DNA of 64,000 nt from Nostoc commune NIES-4072 (GTDB lineage Bacteria > Cyanobacteriota > Cyanobacteriia > Cyanobacteriales > Nostocaceae), in assembly GCF_003113895.1 (NCBI RefSeq), contig NZ_BDUD01000001.1, positions 4,800,456 to 4,864,455 on the forward strand, given 5' to 3'. The position numbers were made by a program, and so were the translations under genes. The notes under the pieces were generated by a model. The model saw only the letters and a list, made by a program, of their open reading frames with translations. It did not search any database and was not told the origin of the DNA. Numbering within the stretch: the first letter of the stretch is position 1; each line of letters starts with the position of its first letter. Below are positions 1 through 8,856 of the stretch, in pieces.

Positions 1-203
1 TTTGTTATTTTGGCGTGTCTATAACGCACCTTACGAAACTACTAGAATTGAAACATAGTGCTAGTCATACTTGTGTGTACACCGTAGGCTTGAACGCACC
101 CCAACTAATTGCTTGCAATATAGTTGGGGTGCGTTCAAAAGATCCAAGTTTTGACACTCTCAGGTCTAAAGACGCGCTCGTTTCCCACATCCCGCGAGGT
201 TCT

Positions 204-704
204 ATGAAAAATTTAGTAAAATTAACAAGTTTTGGTACTATTTTATGCCCCTTATTTGTGGTAGGAACCTTAGCTGCTACAGCGCAAGTACAGCCGCCAC
301 AGCAACAGCCAGGGCCGATTTCTGCACCTAATGTAACACTGAATATACAACGTAGCAGTGGTACATGTCCTCAAACAATTGGACTGTGGTGGTTTGTTTT
401 ACCTTATGAAGGCGGTGCTGAACATACGGTAGTGGCAGATACTAGAGAATTTGCAGATGAAACTAAGTTAGTTTCATCTAAGAATAAGCGATTTGTCGAA
501 TTTGTTTCACCTTTACGCAGTAATTATGCTTCTTGCGTAGGTCAAACTCAAGGGCAAGAATATACTTTCTACAATGTAGAATTTAAGAATAAAAAAGCTT
601 ATTTCCGTGTGGATTTACGGAAATCTAATGTACCTAGTCGCCTAATTACTTACAAAAGTATAGTGGCTTCTCGTCCTTATGTCAGATGGGCGATCGCTGA
701 CTAA
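204..704 (+). CDS. Hypothetical secreted protein
   Basis: The product is about 166 aa. I start it at the ATG at 204 because this gives a clean signal peptide (MKNLVKLTSFGTILCPLFVV, ending near ATAQ). The open frame extends upstream to about position 15, but that stretch has no signal-peptide character. After a Pro/Gln-rich linker (about residues 31-40) comes a compact domain with two Cys (in GTCPQT and ASCVGQ) that could form a disulfide. The protein is probably periplasmic or exported. I do not recognise the family firmly. It stands alone ahead of ddl. Confidence 0.6.
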   Translation: MKNLVKLTSFGTILCPLFVVGTLAATAQVQPPQQQPGPISAPNVTLNIQRSSGTCPQTIGLWWFVLPYEGGAEHTVVADTREFADETKLVSSKNKRFVEFVSPLRSNYASCVGQTQGQEYTFYNVEFKNKKAYFRVDLRKSNVPSRLITYKSIVASRPYVRWAIAD

Positions 705-827
705 CGCCTCAAATAGGAGAGTTGTTCTAGACAGGGTTTCAACAGCCAATAAAATAATATAGAAAAATATGGCAATTTTTGTAGGTTGTGATACGCTATC
801 TGCTTGAGGAGTGTGGAGGAACCGAAA

Positions 828-1928
828 ATGGCAAAGCTGCGCGTGGGGTTACTGTTTGGCGGTCGTTCGGGAGAACATGAAGTTTCGATCAATTCAGCAC
901 GGGCGATCGCTAAAGCCTTAAGTGCAGAGCAAAATGCTAATAAGTACGAAATACTGCCTTTTTACATCCAAAAAGATGGACGCACTCTTGCCGGAGAAGC
1001 ACCCGAAAAGGTTTTAGCAACCGGCACTCCGCTACTGGAATCTGAAGAATCAACATCTGTTGGAAATCTCACATCCAACCCTCAAGCCCAAACCCTCAGC
1101 AAGTGGCAATCTCCCTCTCAAGTTGCCCAAGTAGATGTTTGGTTTCCCATTCTCCACGGCCCCAACGGTGAAGACGGGACAATTCAAGGGTTATTAACTT
1201 TGATGCAAGTCCCATTTGTGGGTTCTGGGGTGTTAGGTTCGGCACTGGGGATGGATAAAATTGCCATGAAAATGGCTTTTGAGCAAGCGGGACTACCACA
1301 GGTAAAATACAAGGCAATAACTAGAACGCAAGTTTGGTCTAATCCTTGCGTGTTTCCGAAACTGTGTGATGAAATTGAGGCAGCATTAGGTTATCCTGCT
1401 TTTGTCAAGCCGGCTAATTTGGGTTCATCAGTGGGTATTGCCAAAGTGCGATCGCGCCAAGAATTAGAAGCCGCTTTAGATAATGCTGCAAGTTATGACC
1501 GCCGATTAGTTGTAGAGGCTGGTGTCGTAGCGAGAGAAGTCGAGTGTGCCGTTTTAGGTAATGATCAACCCCAAGCCTCTGTCGTTGGAGAGATTACTTA
1601 TGACAGCGATTTTTATGACTATGAAACAAAATATACAGAGGGTCGGGCAGATTTCCTGATACCTGCATCGATTCCAGATGCGATCGCTCGTCAAATTCAG
1701 GATATGGCTTTGCAAGCTTTTGCAGCTGTTGATGCTGCGGGGTTAGCAAGGGTAGATTTCTTCTACGTGGAAGCGACACAAGAAGTTTTTATTAACGAAA
1801 TAAATACGTTGCCAGGCTTTACTGCGACTAGCATGTATCCCCAACTCTGGGCCCATAGTGGAGTGTCCTTTCCAGAATTAGTTGATCGGTTAATTGAACT
1901 TGCGATCGAAAGGCATTCTCCTAGCTGA
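828..1928 (+). CDS. ddl: D-alanine--D-alanine ligase
   Basis: This cytoplasmic ATP-grasp ligase joins two D-Ala residues for the peptidoglycan pentapeptide. The N-terminal domain opens with [18 protein letters not shown], the family signature. [14 protein letters not shown], the ATP-grasp core ([16 protein letters not shown]) and the metal-binding end ([18 protein letters not shown]) all follow in order. The length of 366 aa is normal for the family. The frame opens at a TTG at 804, but a GGAGGA ribosome site at 815-820 points to the ATG at 828. The peptidoglycan gene murG lies about 7 kb downstream, not in the same operon. Confidence 0.96.
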   Translation: MAKLRVGLLFGGRSGEHEVSINSARAIAKALSAEQNANKYEILPFYIQKDGRTLAGEAPEKVLATGTPLLESEESTSVGNLTSNPQAQTLSKWQSPSQVAQVDVWFPILHGPNGEDGTIQGLLTLMQVPFVGSGVLGSALGMDKIAMKMAFEQAGLPQVKYKAITRTQVWSNPCVFPKLCDEIEAALGYPAFVKPANLGSSVGIAKVRSRQELEAALDNAASYDRRLVVEAGVVAREVECAVLGNDQPQASVVGEITYDSDFYDYETKYTEGRADFLIPASIPDAIARQIQDMALQAFAAVDAAGLARVDFFYVEATQEVFINEINTLPGFTATSMYPQLWAHSGVSFPELVDRLIELAIERHSPS

Positions 1929-2130
1929 CAGACGAAATAACCGAACTGATTTCAGATTATTACGACGATAAGTCACAAGAAATACAGAACTTTGACAAAA
2001 GTTAGCCAGATTTAGTAGCATGTATTTTACAAAAAAAGCTACTTAAATCTGAAACTTTGTTACGGATACCTGATGCTTGACTCCTCCAGTACAATTTATG
2101 GACTAGAGGGGTACAAATCTGAAAGTAATC

Positions 2131-2781
2131 ATGGAAAAAAGTCAGAGTGTACAGCGCGAGCCAACCCAACGAAGAAGGGCCACTCCAGAGCTGACAAACA
2201 GAAAATCGAGATTAAAACGAAGCTCGAACGTTCTGATATATCTGGTTGCACATCATCCTTGGCTATTGTTAACCGGGTGTTTAGCCATGTTTATAGGTGG
2301 TGGTGCTTTTGCCCTGTACAGCTTAGGTAATGCTGGACAGGTAACACAAGAAGAACCAGAAAAAATCCCGGTTATAGTTGAAGAACCAATCAATACGCCC
2401 TCTGAGAATAGTAATCCTACACCTTTATGGATGGTAGCTGCGATCGTCCTCAGCTGTGGTAGTGGTTGCTTGCTCATTTTCCGAATGCTCAACCGGACAA
2501 AGCAACCGCAAAAAGTCCAAAAACTGGTTAACCGTCATCAGGCACGCTTGGCACAGAACCATTCCCCAAGATTGGAACCTCGCCTTCCCAAGAGCCAACC
2601 AATCTATTTGCCACAGTCACAACTGATGCCCGTTATGCAGACGCGACCTAAAACAAAACATTTGGTAACGGTTCTGCCAGCAGAACACAAGCACCACTTG
2701 GATACGCGCACAGAATCTTTAGCAGATTTGATGGATCTTCGTAAAGATAGTTCATTGTCTGCAATTTTACGCCAGTCTTAA
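2131..2781 (+). CDS. Hypothetical protein with two membrane segments
   Basis: The product is 216 aa. A basic N-terminal tail (about 1-35, rich in Arg/Lys) leads into a hydrophobic segment (LIYLVAHHPWLLLTGCLAMF, about 38-60). An acidic Pro-rich loop follows, then a second hydrophobic segment (LWMVAAIVLSCGSGCLLIF, about 90-110) and a basic, Gln-rich cytoplasmic-looking tail. No catalytic motif is visible. A second open frame overlaps its 5' part but has no protein character. The family is not recognised. Confidence 0.6.
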   Translation: MEKSQSVQREPTQRRRATPELTNRKSRLKRSSNVLIYLVAHHPWLLLTGCLAMFIGGGAFALYSLGNAGQVTQEEPEKIPVIVEEPINTPSENSNPTPLWMVAAIVLSCGSGCLLIFRMLNRTKQPQKVQKLVNRHQARLAQNHSPRLEPRLPKSQPIYLPQSQLMPVMQTRPKTKHLVTVLPAEHKHHLDTRTESLADLMDLRKDSSLSAILRQS

Positions 2782-2919
2782 ATTTCCTGTAAAGCAAAAA
2801 CCTGTCAAAATAATATTTTTTGCGAATTAAGGCGCGGTTATACCGTGCCTTTACTAATATCTAGAGGCTAATTAACAGTTAAGCGATCGCAGCTTTGAAG
2901 TGCGGAAAACACCAAAATG

Positions 2920-3129
2920 AATAAGCAATTGCAGCTTTTGAATAAGCGATCGCAGCTTTTGAATAAGCGATCGCAGCTTTTGAATAAGCGATCGCAGCTT
3001 TTGAATAAGCAATTGCAGCTTTTGAATAAGCGATCGCAGCTTTTGAATAAGCAATCGCAGCTTTTGAATAAGCAATCGCAGCTTTTGAATAAGCAATCGC
3101 AGCTTTTGAATAAGCAATTGCAGCTTTTG
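2920..3129 (+). repeat. Tandem array A: 10 x 21 bp
   Basis: Ten consecutive units have the form AATAAGCRATYGC followed by AGCTTTTG. Four copies carry GCGATCGC (HIP1), three GCAATTGC and three GCAATCGC, so copies differ only by G/A and C/T transitions. Because 21 is a multiple of three, the array has no stops in one + frame, where it encodes the heptad NKxxQLL, and in two - frames. The + frame runs unbroken into the lipoprotein gene downstream. A related half-unit sits just upstream at 2881-2896. The 3' flank is a dispersed Nostoc-type repeat (GCTACGCGAACGGG...). Confidence 0.95.
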
Positions 3130-3294
3130 AGAAAGCTACGCGAACGGGCATCCTACGGCGAACGTCTCCCCTTCTGCCAAGGCTATCCATCAGCCGGATC
3201 TTTCTCAACGTGGAAAGCAAAGGAATTTCTTGATGCTGAAAAAGCAGCAGTCTGTCCGGTTAAACTGATAAGGATAAAAATAGCAGATCGGGCA

Positions 3295-3711
3295 GTGAAT
3301 AACATAGTGCGGTTAGTTTTAACAGCAATATTGCTGGTGCTAGTGACAGCTTGTGGCAGTATTGGACTGCTACCGACTAGCGAGTTAGTGCAAAAAGCGA
3401 TCGCACTTGGGCTAGAGCAAACTCAACAAAAACTTAGCCAGCAGTTGGATCTAGATTTTCAAGGATTTGAAATCAAGCGCCTAGCAATTACCCAGGAAGA
3501 ACCTCTAACGATTGAAAATTTACCAGCTTTCCACGTTCGGGGAACCTACGACTTAATTGTAAAGCTACCAAAACGGCGCTTAACGCAACCAAAAAAACCT
3601 TTTGATGTTTACCTGCAAATTCAGCAAGAAGGTAAAACTTGGCGATCGCTAATTCCAGAAAAAGGTAGTAAAGATACGCAATCAATTTGGCGTAGCTATC
3701 TCATCCAATAG
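3295..3711 (+). CDS. Putative lipoprotein
   Basis: A GTG at 3295 starts a 138-aa protein with a classical lipoprotein signal: a hydrophobic stretch (VLTAILLVLVTAC) and the lipobox VTAC followed by Gly-Ser. The mature part looks soluble, about 115 aa, with alternating charged strands and the tail SKDTQSIWRSYLIQ. An in-frame reading through array A would add about 125 residues in front of the signal peptide, which would stop export, so the GTG (or the GTG at 3307) is preferred. A decayed copy of the C-terminus is found near 5.95 kb. The family is unknown. Confidence 0.65.
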   Translation: MNNIVRLVLTAILLVLVTACGSIGLLPTSELVQKAIALGLEQTQQKLSQQLDLDFQGFEIKRLAITQEEPLTIENLPAFHVRGTYDLIVKLPKRRLTQPKKPFDVYLQIQQEGKTWRSLIPEKGSKDTQSIWRSYLIQ

Positions 3712-3729
3712 AGACGGGGAACAGTAAAG

Positions 3730-3981
3730 ATGCAACCTTTGTCTATTGTCTGCTGCCTAAAAAAGTGCGATCGCAACTCGCACACGATTAAATACGAGGT
3801 GAAATTGGAGCCAACACCAGAACAATTACGAAGCTTTTACCGGATGTCGGTGAGGATGAGCAATTTACTTCGGCCAATTAACTTAGTGCGGATGGACGAA
3901 AGGACAAAGCGTATAGTTATGCTGGTCGGAGACACAATAGAAATAGAAATTTATCCTAACGGGGAGGTCGTTACCAAATGA
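3730..3981 (+). CDS. Small protein, first gene of an overlapping pair (DUF6888-like)
   Basis: The product is 83 aa or less. The conserved-looking core is LEPTPEQLRSFYRMSVRMSN, followed by LLRPINLVRMDERTKRIVML and IEIEIYPNGEV. The first 23 residues contain a HIP1 site and look unlike protein, so translation may instead start at the GTG at 3799 or the TTG at 3805, just after GAGGTG. Its stop overlaps the next ATG (ATGA), which implies translational coupling. From memory, the pair resembles the cyanobacterial DUF6888/DUF6887 small-gene pairs. This assignment is tentative and no biochemical function is known to me. Confidence 0.6.
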   Translation: MQPLSIVCCLKKCDRNSHTIKYEVKLEPTPEQLRSFYRMSVRMSNLLRPINLVRMDERTKRIVMLVGDTIEIEIYPNGEVVTK

Positions 3982-4169
3982 TACAGCCCAATTTTGCGGA
4001 TATGTCTGATACCGAGTTACGAGCTTACGTGTTGCAAAATCCTAACAACACTGAAGCGTTTCACGCATACGTTGATCGCTTGCACGCAGCGAATCCAAAT
4101 CCACAACTAATGTCAATTGAAGAAGCCGAGGCTGAATTAGAGAGGATGGTTAACCAAGGTCAAAAATAG
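3978..4169 (+). CDS. Small protein, second gene of an overlapping pair (DUF6887-like)
   Basis: The product is 63 aa and acidic. It has the pattern MSDTELRAYVLQNPNNTEAF, then a Tyr/His helix and a C-terminal helix EEAEAELERMVNQ. It overlaps the upstream gene by 4 bp. It resembles the small DUF6887 family, which is common in multicopy two-gene cassettes in Nostoc. A toxin-antitoxin-like role is conceivable from the gene arrangement only. A strong hairpin follows directly. Confidence 0.65.
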   Translation: MIQPNFADMSDTELRAYVLQNPNNTEAFHAYVDRLHAANPNPQLMSIEEAEAELERMVNQGQK

Positions 4170-4176
4170 CAGCAAA

Positions 4177-4206
4177 GGGAGGAAAGAAGATTTTTCTTTC
4201 CTCTCT
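4177..4206 (+). terminator. Rho-independent terminator-like hairpin
   Basis: GGGAGGAAAGAA pairs with TTCTTTCCTCTC across a short A/T loop, 8 bp after the stop of the small gene pair. The T tract lies in the loop rather than after the stem, so it is not a canonical terminator. Confidence 0.5.
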
Positions 4207-4223
4207 CTGCAATTCATCCATAA

Positions 4224-4406
4224 CTACCAGCCACGAGCCTTAATAGCTTGGCAGTAATACTTCAGTGCTGTGCTACCAGGATTATCCTCACGATCAAGAA
4301 TTTCCCGATCTTCCTTTTCCTCGGTTATTTTCTTGCCGCTATTAATGTTGTAGACTCTGTGTCCAACTGCCCGTATCTTGGCATCAGAACACGAAGGACG
4401 AAGCAT
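4224..4406 (-). CDS. Doubtful small ORF in a 600-bp gap
   Basis: This 60-aa reading (MLRPSCSDAKIRAVGHRVYN...) is charged and protein-like, with an AGGAAGG sequence ahead of it, but I recognise no family. It may be the tail of a lost gene. The remaining gap, 4407-4768, is AT-rich and shows no gene. Confidence 0.25.
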   Translation of the reverse strand: MLRPSCSDAKIRAVGHRVYNINSGKKITEEKEDREILDREDNPGSTALKYYCQAIKARGW

Positions 4407-4768
4407 ATACTCATAAATACGTTTTCCTTCCTAAGATTTTACAAGTTGTTTTTGCCGGATGGCAAAAAACTGACCCAATAAAATACTGTATGGTTTGTGT
4501 GGAAGTAATTTTGACTGTAGTATATGTCTGGACTGGAGTTTGACGTTTTGCCTCATAATCAAGCATGGTCTTATGTTGGGCTATTTCGCTTCCTCAACGG
4601 TGCGACTTTGACTCTAAGAATTCACTTAAAAAACCTCCTTTGTTAAAGCAATAAATTTTACTATAAAAACACAAAATGCGCGTATTCACTGATGAAAACG
4701 GCAAATTTGCATAGTTAATATGTAGCAAATAATATAGCATCGGCTAGTGGATCAAGTTTAGAAGTTAA

Positions 4769-5017
4769 ATGACTATCAAAAAACCCTTGGCTATCAACCA
4801 GCCAGAGGTGGGGCAGATCATTCATGATTTGCAGCTTGCCTTCGGGTTTACGCAAGAACAGTTTGCACCAACTCTCGGTGTGACATATACCACGATTAAC
4901 CGTTGGGAAAATGGACGCTCTAAACCCTCGCCTTTGGCGATGGAGAAGATTGAGGGGATGTTGGAAAAGATGGGCGATAAGGGTCAGGATTTATTGACTA
5001 AGTATTTGTCGAATTAG
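4769..5017 (+). CDS. XRE-family helix-turn-helix regulator
   Basis: The product is 82 aa. A single HTH_3 domain covers about residues 12-68: IIHDLQLAFGFTQEQFAPTL (helices 1-2), then the recognition helix around TYTTINRWENGRSKPSPLAM. The WENGRSKPSP string is typical of antitoxin-like or plant-type XRE regulators. No ligand domain is present. It has no partner gene of its own on either side and could be an orphan antitoxin. DNA binding is inferred from the family. Confidence 0.85.
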   Translation: MTIKKPLAINQPEVGQIIHDLQLAFGFTQEQFAPTLGVTYTTINRWENGRSKPSPLAMEKIEGMLEKMGDKGQDLLTKYLSN

Positions 5018-5082
5018 TTTCTAAATCAGTTTTGTCTGGGCAAGTAAAATAAGATTAAATTACCAAATTAGTGAAGGAAAAG

Positions 5083-5739
5083 ATGAAAATACAATCACTC
5101 TTTTTAAAGCTTTTACCAAGTCTCTTGATTCTCAATACATTAGCTTTATCATACTCACCAATATCAGCTAATACAACTCAGAATAAAGCTAAATTTCAAC
5201 CACTTTCTCAAAAACAAGCATTAACCATAAATACTATATCTGCTCAAATATTTATTCATGATATTAAGAATAATCCTATTAATAATGCACAAGTAATATT
5301 AATTGGTAAGAATAATACATATTTAGAAAGTTTGACAGATAATAATGGTATAGCTGAGTTTAATATTAAGTCCCAACAAAATTATACTCTTTTAGTTGCA
5401 CATCCAAATTTTGCAGGCATAATAGTTAGAAATTTTTCTCCAAAAAAGGATTCACAAAAAAAACTAGAACATAGAGGAAATGTTGGTTCTGTTATTTTTC
5501 CTGATAGCACTGGATACATTAAAGGTTTAAAAGGTCGTTTGAATCCCATTTTAGATACATTATATAGAACTTATATTTATGCTGATAATATAGCGGTGAA
5601 TGGTGGTCAACAACAACCAGTAAATTTTGAAATTGGCAAACCACTAAATCTTGAAGATGCTGAAGGTTCTACCATGCAAATTACTATTCGATTTGCACAA
5701 GGTAATACTTTCCTTATTGAATTTTTAAAACCATCTTAG
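5083..5739 (+). CDS. Secreted protein with carboxypeptidase-regulatory-like fold
   Basis: The product is 218 aa. The frame opens at a GTG at 5071, but AAGGAA at 5074-5079 fits the ATG at 5083, which begins a signal peptide (MKIQSLFLKLLPSLLILNTL, cleavage near ISA-NTT). Residues about 50-115 (AQIFIHDIKNNPINNAQVIL, then LTDNNGIAEFNI) have the look of a CarboxypepD_reg or SpaA-type beta-sandwich. The C-terminal half is unknown. The gene is noticeably more AT-rich than its neighbours, which suggests recent acquisition. Confidence 0.6.
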   Translation: MKIQSLFLKLLPSLLILNTLALSYSPISANTTQNKAKFQPLSQKQALTINTISAQIFIHDIKNNPINNAQVILIGKNNTYLESLTDNNGIAEFNIKSQQNYTLLVAHPNFAGIIVRNFSPKKDSQKKLEHRGNVGSVIFPDSTGYIKGLKGRLNPILDTLYRTYIYADNIAVNGGQQQPVNFEIGKPLNLEDAEGSTMQITIRFAQGNTFLIEFLKPS

Positions 5740-5930
5740 TGATTTATTTTAAAGTTAATCAATTGTATAGTTTGTAAAATAATTTTCATACATGGAATCA
5801 GCAACGCCCTTATTTTTTTGGCTAAGGTATTGCTAATACGAAGTATTTTTTATCTCACGCAGAGACGCAGAGGAGTGATCTAGTGCAAGTAGAAAAAGCA
5901 TCACAAGCATTTGTGTTAATATTTTTCGGA

Positions 5931-5989
5931 AAAAGGTGACAAAGATACTCAAATTACCTGGTTTAGCTATCTCATCCCCAAATTAGTTT
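5931..5989 (+). pseudogene. Relic of a lipoprotein C-terminus
   Basis: One frame reads EKGDKDTQITWFSYLIP, which matches EKGSKDTQSIWRSYLIQ at the end of the lipoprotein gene at 3295-3711. An in-frame stop lies just upstream and there is no start, so this is only the tail of a former paralogue. The rest of the gap 5740-6079 holds a short dispersed repeat (ACGCAGAGACGCAGAGG, about 5856) and nothing else. Confidence 0.6.
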
Positions 5990-6079
5990 GTGCAATTAAA
6001 AAAACTATCACAATAATTTACGTATAACTGCTGTGGCATAGTCATGATCGAGGTATAGTTTCACTGGAGACAGGGCAAA

Positions 6080-6853
6080 ATGTATATCAACTTTTTCATC
6101 AGTTCCATTGCTGGAATTGTGGTTGTGGTATTAACAGCTTTTGGCTTACTGCAATGGTTGCATATCCCTGCTGGTAACTTTCTTGATTGGGTAATTGGTG
6201 GTGCAAGCTTTTGGTGGTTGTTGGTAATTGTTACCGTCCCGTGGAATGTGCATTTTCAAGCTAAAGAAGTTTTAGCAGAAGCAGCACAATCTAAAGAGAA
6301 AAAAATTCCAGTCGATGAGAAACAAGTGAAGTATGTCACAGTGTTGGCAAAGCGATCGCTCTGGGTTGCCATTGCTTTACACTTATTCTCAGCCGTTGGT
6401 CTTTATGCTCTTGCTGCCACTGGTATTAGTACAGTTGGATATATAAGTTCTGGTGCAGCTTTGTTATTAACAATTCTCCGTCCAGCGATTCGGGCGTATG
6501 AGTATTTATATGCGCGGTTAGCGATGATTCGCCAAGAATGGAAGTATCCCCGCGAAGATATTGTTGAACTGCGCGATCGCTTCTCTATATTGGAACAAAA
6601 AATCCAGTCATTCGAGGAGCAACTCAACCCAGAACAATCTTATTCATTACCCGCAACTCAACAACGCTTTGCCGAAGAAACTCGTAAAGATTTAGCCAGA
6701 ATTGCGGCTAACTTGGAAGAATTACGGGCGACAAATCAAACTGAACATGAGCGTTTGGCCAGAGAAGGAAGAAATGCGATCGCGCAACTTTCCACCGACG
6801 GGCAATTTCTCGATCATGTCCGCGAAATTATTCGATTTTTTAAAACCGCCTAA
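6080..6853 (+). CDS. Membrane protein with C-terminal coiled coil
   Basis: The product is 257 aa. Hydrophobic segments lie at about 5-27 and 35-55, and a further pair at about 92-135 (LWVAIALHLFSAVGLYALAA and a following Gly/Leu-rich helix). From about residue 150 the protein is a charged, heptad-rich helix (LRDRFSILEQKIQSFEEQL and later LARIAANLEELRATN), probably a cytoplasmic coiled coil. No enzymatic motif is seen. It could be a scaffold or an envelope-associated protein. The family is not recognised. Confidence 0.7.
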   Translation: MYINFFISSIAGIVVVVLTAFGLLQWLHIPAGNFLDWVIGGASFWWLLVIVTVPWNVHFQAKEVLAEAAQSKEKKIPVDEKQVKYVTVLAKRSLWVAIALHLFSAVGLYALAATGISTVGYISSGAALLLTILRPAIRAYEYLYARLAMIRQEWKYPREDIVELRDRFSILEQKIQSFEEQLNPEQSYSLPATQQRFAEETRKDLARIAANLEELRATNQTEHERLAREGRNAIAQLSTDGQFLDHVREIIRFFKTA

Positions 6854-7019
6854 TTTTTATTTATCAAGAAGGGAAAAGGTAAAAACATTGCAAGTGGCGC
6901 GAAATAATCCGTATCATCGCAAGACAAGTCGAAACCCCACTCCTAGTGTTGGGCTTGGTTTAATTGCGAATTGCGTTAGCGGAGCGGGGCGTTAGCCCAT
7001 TGCGAATTGTGAATTGGTT

Positions 7020-7793
7020 TCATGTTCGCCGATTAACTAGAGTAGCGCTAGCTTGGTCAACAGGCATCAGCACAACTTCATTAATATTGACATGGGGCGA
7101 TCGCGTCACACAGAAAAATATCACATCAGCCACATCATCTGCTGTCAGAGATTTAACTCCTTGGTAGACTTTGTTGGCGCGTTCAGTATCTCCGTGAAAG
7201 CGCACATTGCTAAATTCTGTTTCTACCATACCAGGGTCAACGGAAGTTACACGTACCCGCGTTCCCAACAGGTCTTGTTTTAAACCTTCAGAAATCGCCG
7301 TCACAGCAGCTTTGGTAGCACAGTAGACATTACCACCGGGATAGGTTTGATGTCCAGCAATGGAACCTAAATTGACCACATGACCGCGATCACGGCTTAC
7401 CATTCCCGGAACGACATAGCGGGATACGTAAAGTAAACCCTTAACGTTAGTATCAATCATGTCTTCCCAGTCTTGAAAGCTGCCTTCGTGCAACTTGTCT
7501 AAACCACGACTTAGACCAGCATTGTTAATGAGAATGTCGATGTCAGACCAGGCAGAGGGTAGAGTAGAAATGGCTTCTTCTACAGCATTGCGATCGCGCA
7601 CATCTAGTTGTAATAAATGAATTTCAATACCAAATTCTTTAACGAGAGTATCTGCTAGCTGCTGCAAACGTTCCAGTCGTCGTGCCGCTAGGATTAGTTT
7701 TGCACCCGCACCAGCGAAGATCCTCGCGCAAGCAGTACCAATACCACTACTTGCACCAGTGATTAAAATGATTTGATTTTCTAGCGAAGTCAT
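7020..7793 (-). CDS. SDR-family NAD(P)-dependent oxidoreductase (YdfG-like)
   Basis: The product is 257 aa, the usual classical SDR length. It shows the cofactor motif TGASSGIG (about 13-20), NNAG (about 92-95), the catalytic Ser in LGSIAGHQTYPGG, YCATK (Tyr and Lys of the active site) and the PG motif in SVDPGMVETEF. The pattern SNVRFHGDTERANKVYQGV with a C-terminal VLMPVDQA matches the YdfG/serine 3-dehydrogenase-like group that reduces small hydroxyacids or semialdehydes. Substrate assignment is inference. The gene stands alone, with short dispersed repeats on its 3' side (about 6962-7020). Confidence 0.88.
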   Translation of the reverse strand: MTSLENQIILITGASSGIGTACARIFAGAGAKLILAARRLERLQQLADTLVKEFGIEIHLLQLDVRDRNAVEEAISTLPSAWSDIDILINNAGLSRGLDKLHEGSFQDWEDMIDTNVKGLLYVSRYVVPGMVSRDRGHVVNLGSIAGHQTYPGGNVYCATKAAVTAISEGLKQDLLGTRVRVTSVDPGMVETEFSNVRFHGDTERANKVYQGVKSLTADDVADVIFFCVTRSPHVNINEVVLMPVDQASATLVNRRT

Positions 7794-7872
7794 TAGGATA
7801 GTTAGGAGTGAGAAGTTAATAGTTATGAATTATGAAATAGTACAAGTTTCATAGTTCATAATTTATCATCAC

Positions 7873-7931
7873 AGACGCGATTAATCGCGTCTCTACTCCT
7901 AACTCTTGTACAGACGCGATTAATTGCGTCT
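7873..7931. repeat. Two palindromes between convergent and tandem genes
   Basis: AGACGCGATTAATCGCGTCT (7873-7892) is a perfect 20-bp palindrome. A second copy at 7912-7931 differs by one base and abuts the stop codon of the next - strand gene. The same core (GAGACGCGAT...) forms the centre of the MITE at 13.9 kb and its broken copy at 54.4 kb. The second copy may act as a terminator stem. Confidence 0.8.
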
Positions 7932-8771
7932 CTATTTCTTCACCACTCGCAGGCGCTGAGTTACCATCGTCATCCCATTACCGCGCAGGATGACAGCAGA
8001 AACCCACTGATTACCAGGGGTAGATGGTGCTTGTGCGGTTTTAAACAGTCCGCCAGATGTTAGTAATTCCAAATCCACGGATGTAGGTTTGAGAAATTTA
8101 TCTGCTTGTATGGGTTCCTCTAGCGCCGTTCCTAGTAGAAAATCATCACCAAGTGGCTCTTGGACGATCGCATCAAAACTATACTTCTGACCAACCACCA
8201 CCTGCTGTGGTAATTTAATATCAATTTGGGGCGGCTTGTTGCCAGAGGTAACTTGGGTGCGTTCTGACAAAATGTCTTGGCGGACTATTTTTCCGCCTGC
8301 AATGCGCTGACGCGATTTAATTGTGGCATTGAGAGTCGAATTATTATTGTTAGCGGAAGGTAAGCCAGTTATCTTCGTTTCAGTTTCCGCAATAATTCCA
8401 TTGCCTTCAGGTTTTGAAGATAGCAGTTTTGTACTGTATTGCAATTTGGGATATCGTTGCCAAAGTGAAGTCAAAGACTTTTGCAGGGTTTGCAGGTTTA
8501 ATCCATCCCCATGAGTGAAATTGGGGCTGTAGAATTGCAACACCCCTTTGACATCGCCTTGACTAGCGGCTGCATCAACTTGTGTCAACAGGTTTTTCAC
8601 ATCGGCTGGTGCATTTTGGGCTGTACCAGCTTGGACTAACTGTTGTGGTGTCGCCGCTTGAGTACGTTGCCAACCACTTGTTAAACCAAGGGTTAGCAGG
8701 AATGAAACTAGCCAGATACTAGCTGGAAATCTGAGTTGTCGTCTCAATAAGGCGGTAATAATGTTTGTCAT
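7932..8771 (-). CDS. Secreted protein with NTF2/SnoaL-like domain
   Basis: The product is 279 aa. A long signal peptide or membrane anchor (about 15-40, FPASIWLVSFLLTLGLTSG) is followed by a segment typical of NTF2-like folds: LLTQVDAAASQGDVKGVLQF and YSPNFTHGDGLNLQTLQKSL (about 62-105). A beta-rich C-terminal part ends in VSAVILRGNGMTMVTQRLRV. It is probably periplasmic. No catalytic residues are evident. It is divergent from murG with about 85 bp between, so the two may share a regulatory region. Confidence 0.65.
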   Translation of the reverse strand: MTNIITALLRRQLRFPASIWLVSFLLTLGLTSGWQRTQAATPQQLVQAGTAQNAPADVKNLLTQVDAAASQGDVKGVLQFYSPNFTHGDGLNLQTLQKSLTSLWQRYPKLQYSTKLLSSKPEGNGIIAETETKITGLPSANNNNSTLNATIKSRQRIAGGKIVRQDILSERTQVTSGNKPPQIDIKLPQQVVVGQKYSFDAIVQEPLGDDFLLGTALEEPIQADKFLKPTSVDLELLTSGGLFKTAQAPSTPGNQWVSAVILRGNGMTMVTQRLRVVKK

Positions 8772-8856
8772 TGGTTAAGAGTTTACTGATTTGATGAGAG
8801 AAAGTAAGGAAATTGTTTTATCTTAGTTAAGCTAGACGCTAAACGGTAGAGGTTTG

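Noticed and set aside
2920..3129. Array A as a CRISPR array
   Set aside because: The units are contiguous with no spacers and no cas genes are nearby.
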